DNA from: Narthecium ossifragum
Taxonomy: Eukaryota > Streptophyta > Magnoliopsida > Dioscoreales > Nartheciaceae
DNA: 64,000 bases
Assembly: GCA_963920575.1 (NCBI GenBank)
Contig: OY986964.1
Span: 14,435,460-14,499,459, forward strand
Reading direction: 5' to 3'
Made by a program: the position numbers and the translations under genes
The notes under the pieces: generated by a model
What the model was told of the DNA's origin: nothing
Databases searched by the model: none
Seen by the model: only the letters and a program-made list of their open reading frames with translations
Part shown: one piece after another, positions 58,037 through 64,000 of the stretch
Numbering within the stretch: position 1 is the first letter of the stretch
How the letters are laid out: each line of letters begins with the position of its first letter

Positions 58037-59764
58037 TGATGTGCTGTCGCAGGCACTTAAAAATAAATCCAATACTCTTCAAAATAAATGTAGTAGTGCG
58101 AGTACGAGTCGATCCCACGAAGAGTGTTTAGCCTAGTTTTGTGCTAAGTGAACAAAGATAGGGGGGTTTTTAAACATGAGGAAAACAATAAAGAAATAAT
58201 CTAAAACGAAGAAACGAGTTAAATCAAGAGAACAAACCTTGGTCTGAGTCAACATCCACCATCGGAATCCAACAACTGATCATAGATGCAAGTATCAATC
58301 AATTCATACCATGAATATTCACCGTCCGAATGAAATCCGAATCTCTCCTCAATCATAGTTAATTAGAAACAAGCGATCTAATCAACCCTAACTACTAAAC
58401 AACCTAAGACAAGCGCTGTAGATTTAATCTAGTAGCAGCGTTAAGAATAGGGAGATCGATGAAGCTAAACAACACAAGCACAAGCGGTTGCATTTAATTT
58501 AGTTGAATATTCTTCCTAAGATCTAACAAGATCTGATCAGCAGTAAATTATTAGATCCTAGTTGCTTCGCAGATTAGAGGGATCAAACAATTCCGGATTT
58601 GATATCCAACCTAGCAGTAGATCGCAATGAATAATAAACTAGTACCGCTCCTAGCAATTAAACAAGACAATCATGAGGATAAACACAGAAGAATATTCAA
58701 TACTCATCTATAAACTGAACAATAAAAATAAATTAGATCTCACAGTTTCATTGATTCCGAGGTTTCAGTCTCCTCGACCAAGGATCAAGATTTAGCCACG
58801 CAGGGCCATCGAGAACAATCCTCAAAAGATTCTAATAAAGAAAATAAAACCTAGAAAAAATATAAAGGAGGAGAAAGAGCAGCCAAAAGTGTCCAAGAAT
58901 CCCCCCCGTCAAACCCTAGAAAGAGTCCTATTTATAGCCCCAAGTGTATCCACCCTCGGATTAGATCACAACCGTTGATTTCCTTTACTGGGAAAGTCCG
59001 ATCGATCGGACCTTGGATGCTGGATCGATCGGACTCATTAAAATTTTCAACTTCTATTCACGCCCGAGCCCGATCGATCAGACTAAAGGAGTCGGATCGA
59101 TCGATTTCGTAAAAATCCTTCGTCTCTGGCTCTTCCCGAGTTAGATCGATGGATGGATCGATCGAACTGTGTTCCTCTAAAAAGCATACGTTCTGTCACC
59201 TTTTAATTCCCAAGTCCGATCGATCGAATTATGAGTGTTGGATCGATCGGTTGAGTAAAAATCCGCTGTTTTTGACTTTTTCCGAGTTCTATCGATCGGA
59301 CCATTAGTGTCGGATCGATCGGACCCCATAAGAGCGATGGAGCGATCGATCGGATGCGTTGTGGCTGAAAAACACATGTTCTGTTACGTTTTTGCGTGGT
59401 CCGATCGATCGGCGGATCGCTCGGACTTCCAGCTTATTTTCCTTTCTGCCATTCAGACTGCGCGTCGGTACTGAAATTGCCGTAACTTCCTCTAGGAAAC
59501 TCGGAATCACAAACCGTAAAATTCTCCAGAATCTAGACTTCAAGAGCTTTCCAACCATATATGGTACATCCTCTGGTTCTTCATGAGCAGGTACAGATAA
59601 ATCTTTAAAGTTGATCCATGCACTCTTTTTAGCTTCTTTTCGACTTAAGGGCTTCAATTGCATCCTAAATCAAAATATAAGAATAATGAGTGTATTTAGG
59701 AACTAAATAAACACAGGAGACTAAGTATTAAGGGATAAAAATATAACATTATGTATTCTCATCA
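58037..59764 (-). repeat. 3' LTR of the non-autonomous Athila derivative
   Basis: It runs TGATGTGCTGTCGC to TATTCTCATCA on the + strand. TATA-like CTATTTATAGC is at 58928-58938. Upstream in - sense (58990-59420) about ten GATCGATC palindromes occur, many as the longer CCGATCGATCGG. The ends resemble 40722-42362, the middle does not. Confidence 0.92.
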
Positions 59765-61200
59765 AATTCCCCCACACTTAGCTTTTGCTCGTCCTCGGGC
59801 AAAACTAAAATTCACTCTACTCAAGATATCAAGGTTGCAACGCCATCAACAAAGAACAATCAAACTCTTCACCACTCATAACATATCATGAACAAACATT
59901 TTTAGACAACTTAAAAATCAATCAATAAGCATTCACTTGAATATGGAGCATACTAAACAAGTAGACCCTCACGGAAATAAACACTCAACTCTCATGTGTT
60001 TGAAGGGTATGCATTTCACTCAAATTCATTCCAATGAAAATGATCTACCATAGGCTTGCATATCTTCTCATTCTCCACCACTAGAATCACATGCATCACA
60101 CGAATCATAAGGACTTCAAAAGGTTGTAATGGGGTCCAGGATTAAGGTGGGAAATATTTGGGAATGTAGCTCAAAAGCCAATGGAACTAATGGAGCAAAA
60201 ATGCATCAATAAGACATGTACAACCAATCACTCCATTCAACCACTTTCTTCAACTTGACTTAAAAGTACTCAAACAATGTAACATTACCACATTGGCAAA
60301 GAGATTGTTCAAAGGAATACTTTTTAACTGAAATAGTGAACAATCTTTTGCAAAAACTTCCACCTTTGTAGAGATCATACATAAACATACCCCTTTCTTA
60401 GAGTATTATGAGGATTCATAAACACATTTTATAACATGAGAAACAATTTCCTCCTTCACTTTCTTCTTTCTTTTTTTTTTTTTTTTTTCAAATATAGCCA
60501 TACCACAAATCCAAACACCCCCACACTTGAACTTTCGCACCCATACATGTCATAATGATGATCAATGCTCCACTAGTTTTATGGCTTGGGTATCAGCAAT
60601 ATTTTTCGGATTTAAGGCTTGTAATGTGGGTTAACAATGAAGTCAATAAAGCTCAAAGGTGTTTAGCAAAAGGAAAAATTAATTGCAAGGTAGGCTATTT
60701 GGCTTATGTAGCTTAAAACAAAGATGGCCTTAATCATGTTCATGTCTGCATGTGTCAATGTGACCTCGAATAGAATCAAAGCAAGTTCTAGAGAAACAAT
60801 TCCATGGAAGAATACCTCTCATGAAAGAAAATAGTGAGACTGATATGAATGTGTCAGTCTAAAGGCTCAAAATCTCACCAGCTTTTATCTACTAATTTAG
60901 TCACTACCATCTCAAGGAAAATAACTCAACTAATTAATTCTAAGTCGCAAAATTACTCATTCAATCATGTTATGAATATGTCAAGCTTAACTAGTTCTCG
61001 CTCATGGCAAATGCAACCTAGATCTCCTCCCCCACACTTGAAACTGACATTGTCCCCAATGTAAGGTGGAATGCAGAGAAAAGCAAAAATGACTAAAAAG
61101 AGAAAGGAACGAACTCCCCTTGGGTTGCCTTCCAAGCAGCGCTTTTGTTTATGAGTTGCACAGGAATGGTTCACTGCATGTCTGGGTGACTTCTTCATGT
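59765..61200 (-). other. Conserved non-coding 3' region of the Athila derivative
   Basis: It is collinear with 42363-43860 (about 90% alike by eye), from the polypurine tract (GTGTGGGGGAATT on the - strand) to the CGCTGCTTGGAAGGCAACCC block. A T-rich run lies at 60470-60490. The similarity stops near 61150, where the unrelated ORF region begins. Confidence 0.8.
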
Positions 61201-61328
61201 ATCACAGGGGGTACTCAATCACCTACAAAGGAAAAGCAAAGCAAAGCAAAACAAAAGCAAGCATGCAAACACACAACCTAAAAATAATTCAAGCACTCTC
61301 AAGCACACAAGAAAGTAAATAAAGCAAA

Positions 61329-62555
61329 CTAAACTACTATATACAATAGAAAAAGTTTTAATCGTGCCCTTGGTGGCCGTTCTCTAGCAAGTTGGTATGC
61401 AAAATCAATGGATGCCATAATATGGATATTAAACCTCAATAGTGCCACCAAGGTTAATTTAGCATATGAATCCAAGTGGTATTTTTCAAAAATGAGAATT
61501 AGCTTTTCCATACTAACACCAGTAAACAACATTGCTAGATCTCTCAAACAAAAATGCATGTCATCATGGTGATCAGGAAGAAAGGAGTCAACATTCTGCT
61601 CAACTATAATCGAATCATCCATTGAACTATTAATAATGTTGTCGTTTGGATTGTCAAAGATGTCAAGATTACATGATCGAAAATAAATCCGTTGAGATAT
61701 GAAAATATCTACTAAGGTCATCTCCTTTTTAACCACTAATGAAGATGAGATAGTCACAGGAAATATACCTCGCGGCGTAACAGGAATGCTTTCAACTTCA
61801 GTCGGAGGAGGGTCATCGAATAAATGCTCCTGGTATTCTCGGCGGTCGACCGAATCTTTCTCGCGGTCGACTGAACATGGTTGGACAACTTCTTCATCTG
61901 CCTTCTGTAGAACCTCCCCCGAAGCATCTCCAACCTCAGCAGTCAGTGAAATATCATCATTAATTTCATGAACCGACAAATAATCACAAGTATTATGACA
62001 TATATCATTATCATCAGAAACAGAGGCATCACAAGTATTATCATTACAAGCATGAGGTATAGAATCATATCTATCAACTTCTTTATCAAAAGAGTGACTC
62101 ACATTAACTTGGTCAATTATTAGTGGCTCTTGTTGCATTTGTGACTGAGCAATGAAGAGGTTCTCAGTTTTGTCACGTTCCCTAGAAAATCTTTCCTCCC
62201 AAAAAATACGCGTTTCTCTTAAGGAATTAGTATTTTCTCTTACGGAATTAGTATTTTCTTCCATTACCTTCAGAATCTCTTGCATTTGTGCTTGAAACTG
62301 CCGACTAGGGTAGGTATGACCTCTAAAATCCGAGTTATAAGAATATGAATATGAATCATAGGCCGGGTTTGGGAAACCATGATACTGCCAACTAGGGTCG
62401 GTATGATCTCTAAAATCCGAATTATAAGAATATGAATATGAATCATAGGCCGGGTTTGAGAAACCATATATGTCATTATTGTAAACGGTTTCATAACCAA
62501 AAGAAAAATCATCATTCCATATGTCACCCGGTGGCATATTATAATTCGGGTCCAT
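61329..62555 (-). CDS. Unrecognised 408-codon ORF of the non-autonomous Athila derivative
   Basis: It starts with ATG at 62555, about 110 bases after the primer site, where gag would begin, and is open for 408 codons. Near the N-terminus a 29-residue unit (core NPAYDSYSYSYNSDFR) is repeated twice. Then comes a predicted coiled coil (about residues 85-150) with a short ENTNS-type repeat. An acidic Asp/Asn/Ser-rich middle and a more hydrophobic C-terminal third (LRDLAMLFTGVSMEKLILIF) follow. I see no gag zinc knuckle, protease, polymerase or integrase motif. The family is unknown to me. The intact frame in a low-divergence element is compatible with a maintained protein, or with recent origin without selection. 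Confidence 0.6.
   Translation of the reverse strand: MDPNYNMPPGDIWNDDFSFGYETVYNNDIYGFSNPAYDSYSYSYNSDFRDHTDPSWQYHGFPNPAYDSYSYSYNSDFRGHTYPSRQFQAQMQEILKVMEENTNSVRENTNSLRETRIFWEERFSRERDKTENLFIAQSQMQQEPLIIDQVNVSHSFDKEVDRYDSIPHACNDNTCDASVSDDNDICHNTCDYLSVHEINDDISLTAEVGDASGEVLQKADEEVVQPCSVDREKDSVDRREYQEHLFDDPPPTEVESIPVTPRGIFPVTISSSLVVKKEMTLVDIFISQRIYFRSCNLDIFDNPNDNIINSSMDDSIIVEQNVDSFLPDHHDDMHFCLRDLAMLFTGVSMEKLILIFEKYHLDSYAKLTLVALLRFNIHIMASIDFAYQLARERPPRARLKLFLLYIVV
62300..62473 (-). repeat. 87-base tandem duplication inside the unrecognised ORF
   Basis: Two copies with period 87 (29 codons) keep the frame and differ at few positions, for example Gly/Ser and Asp/Gly changes. The unit is rich in Tyr, Ser, Asn and Asp. 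Confidence 0.85.
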
Positions 62556-62667
62556 ACATTCAAACCATAGAAACTATATAATTTTTTTATTTTTTATTTA
62601 TTTTTTATTTATTTATTTTTTGATGAAAATAAAGATCACTATAAGCACAAAAATCAACTAGAATCAC

Positions 62668-62685
62668 TCCCCGGCAACGGCGCCA
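62668..62685 (-). other. Primer-binding site (tRNA-Asp) of the Athila derivative
   Basis: TGGCGCCGTTGCCGGGGA on the - strand equals the complement of the tRNA-Asp 3' end used by Athila elements, over 18 bases. Confidence 0.92.
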
Positions 62686-62690
62686 AAATT

Positions 62691-64000
62691 TGATGTGCTG
62701 TCACAGGCACTCAAAAATAAATCCAATACTCTTCAAAATAAATGTAGTAGTGCGAATACGAGTCGATCCCACGAAGAGTGTTTAGCCTAGTTTTGTGCTA
62801 AGTGAACAAAGATAGGGGGGTTTTTAAACATGAGGAAAACAATAAATAAATAATCTAAAACGAAGAAACGAGTTAAATCAAGAGAACAAACCTTGGTCTG
62901 AGTCAACATCCACCATCGGAATCCAACAACTGATCATAGATGCAAGTATCAATCAATTCATACCATGAATATTCACCGTCCGAATGAAATCCGAATCTCT
63001 CCTCAATCATAGTTAATTAGAAACAAGCGATCTAATCAACTCTAACTACTAAACAACCTAAGACAAGCGATGTAGATTTAATCTAGTAGCAGCGTTAAGA
63101 ATAGGGAGATCGATGAAGCTAAACAACACAAGCACAAGCGGTTGCATTTAATCCAGTTGAATATTCTTCCTAAGATCTAACAAGATCTGATTAGCAGTAA
63201 ATTATTAGATCCTAGTTGCTTCGTAGATTAGAGGGATCAAACAATTCCGGATTTGATATCCAACCTAACAGTAGATCGCAATGAATAATAAACTAGTAGC
63301 GCTCCTAGCAATTAAACAAGACAATCATGAGGATAAATACAGAAAAATATTCAATACTCATCTATAAACTGAACAATAAAAATAAATTAGATCTCACAGT
63401 TTCATTGATTCCGAGGTTTCAGTCTCCTCGACCAAGGATCAAGATTTAGCCACGCAGGGCCATCGAGAACAATCCTCAAAAGATTCTAATAAAGAAAATA
63501 AAACCTAGAAAAAATATAAAGGAGGATAAAGAGCAGCCAAAAGTGCCCAAGAATCCCCCCCGTCAAACCCTAGAAAGAGTCCTATTTATAGCCCCAAGTG
63601 TATCCACCCTCGGATTAGATCACAACCGTTGATTTCCTTTACTGGGAAAGTCCGATCGATCGGACCTTGGATGCTGGATCGATCGGACTCATTAAAATCT
63701 TCAACTTCTATTCACGCCCGAGCCCGATCAATCGGACTAAAGGAGTTGGATCGATCGATTTCGTAAAAATCCTTCGTCTCTGGCTCTTCCCGAGTTCGAT
63801 CGATGGATGGATCGATCGAACTCTGTTCCTCTAAAAAGCATAAGTTCTGTCACCTTTTAATTCGCAAGTCCGATCGATCGAATTATGAGTGTTGGATCGA
63901 TCGGTTGAGTAAAAATCCGCTGTTTTTGACTTTTTCCGAGTCCGATCGATCGAACCATTAGTGTCGGATCGATCGGACCCCATAAGAGAGATGGAGGGAT
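62691..64000 (-). repeat. 5' LTR of the Athila derivative, truncated by the window edge
   Basis: It starts TGATGTGCTGTCACAGGC and is collinear with 58037 onward at high identity. GATCGATC palindromes resume at about 63652-63980. The final about 420 bases lie outside the window. Confidence 0.92.

Larger units (their letters stand above)
58032..64000 (-). mobile_element. Non-autonomous Athila derivative, 5' LTR running off the window
   Basis: It starts at 58037, with ACCAC at 58032-58036 as its likely left target duplication. LTRs: 58037-59764 (1728 bases) and 62691 onward (1310 bases seen). The interior is only 2926 bases (59765-62690). It has a perfect tRNA-Asp primer site, an Athila-type polypurine tract and the same non-coding 3' block as the dead Athila-like element. 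In place of gag-pol it has one intact 408-codon ORF. About 6 differences in the first 420 LTR bases suggest a young insertion. Confidence 0.9.

Overview
This window looks like nuclear DNA of a flowering plant with a repeat-rich genome. It holds intron-rich genes with GT-AG splice sites and plant-type LTR retrotransposons (Athila-like and Tekay/Del-like Ty3/Gypsy elements). There is no bacterial-style gene packing. I could not narrow the species from sequence alone.

Only two host genes are supported, and they are convergent. On the + strand, 789-4561 holds the last five exons of a BIG-class brefeldin A-inhibited ARF guanine-nucleotide exchange factor. Its Sec7 catalytic half must lie before position 1. 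On the - strand, 22428 to 7951, a 16-exon gene encodes an RCC1-repeat protein of 546 residues. All exon phases agree. The protein resembles the plant RCC2-homolog family and ends in an acidic, AT-hook-bearing tail. Intron 14 of that gene (10039-15900) is 5.9 kb because a 4.6 kb non-autonomous LTR retrotransposon (10493-15109, target duplication ATACA) sits in it in the same transcriptional sense.

From 22688 to the right edge I recognise no host gene; the DNA is nested transposons. A reverse-oriented solo LTR (22688-24912) begins 260 bases upstream of the RCC1-gene start codon. Then come several LTRs of one broad Tekay-like group (25134-30251, 30417-33123, 33124-34621, 34622-36782, 36788-39261). 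They are interrupted by two Athila-type solo LTRs (27954-29516 and 37715-39158) and a deleted hAT DNA transposon (31695-32521). From 39262 on, an LTR and primer-binding site of another element are cut by a Tekay-like chromovirus (39826 onward, gag and pol on the - strand). Its left LTR is split by a full-length but dead Athila-like element (40722-51059). Its right LTR is split by a non-autonomous Athila derivative (58037 to beyond 64000), which carries an intact, unrecognised 408-codon ORF.

The most unusual signals are these: dense clusters of the palindrome GATCGATC, with variable symmetrical arms, beside the TATA boxes of several different LTR families; the unrecognised ORF with internal repeats in the young non-autonomous Athila derivative; a tail-to-tail LTR junction separated by exactly a 5-base target duplication; and a young LTR element in sense orientation inside the RCC1-gene intron, just before the exons that encode the AT-hook tail.
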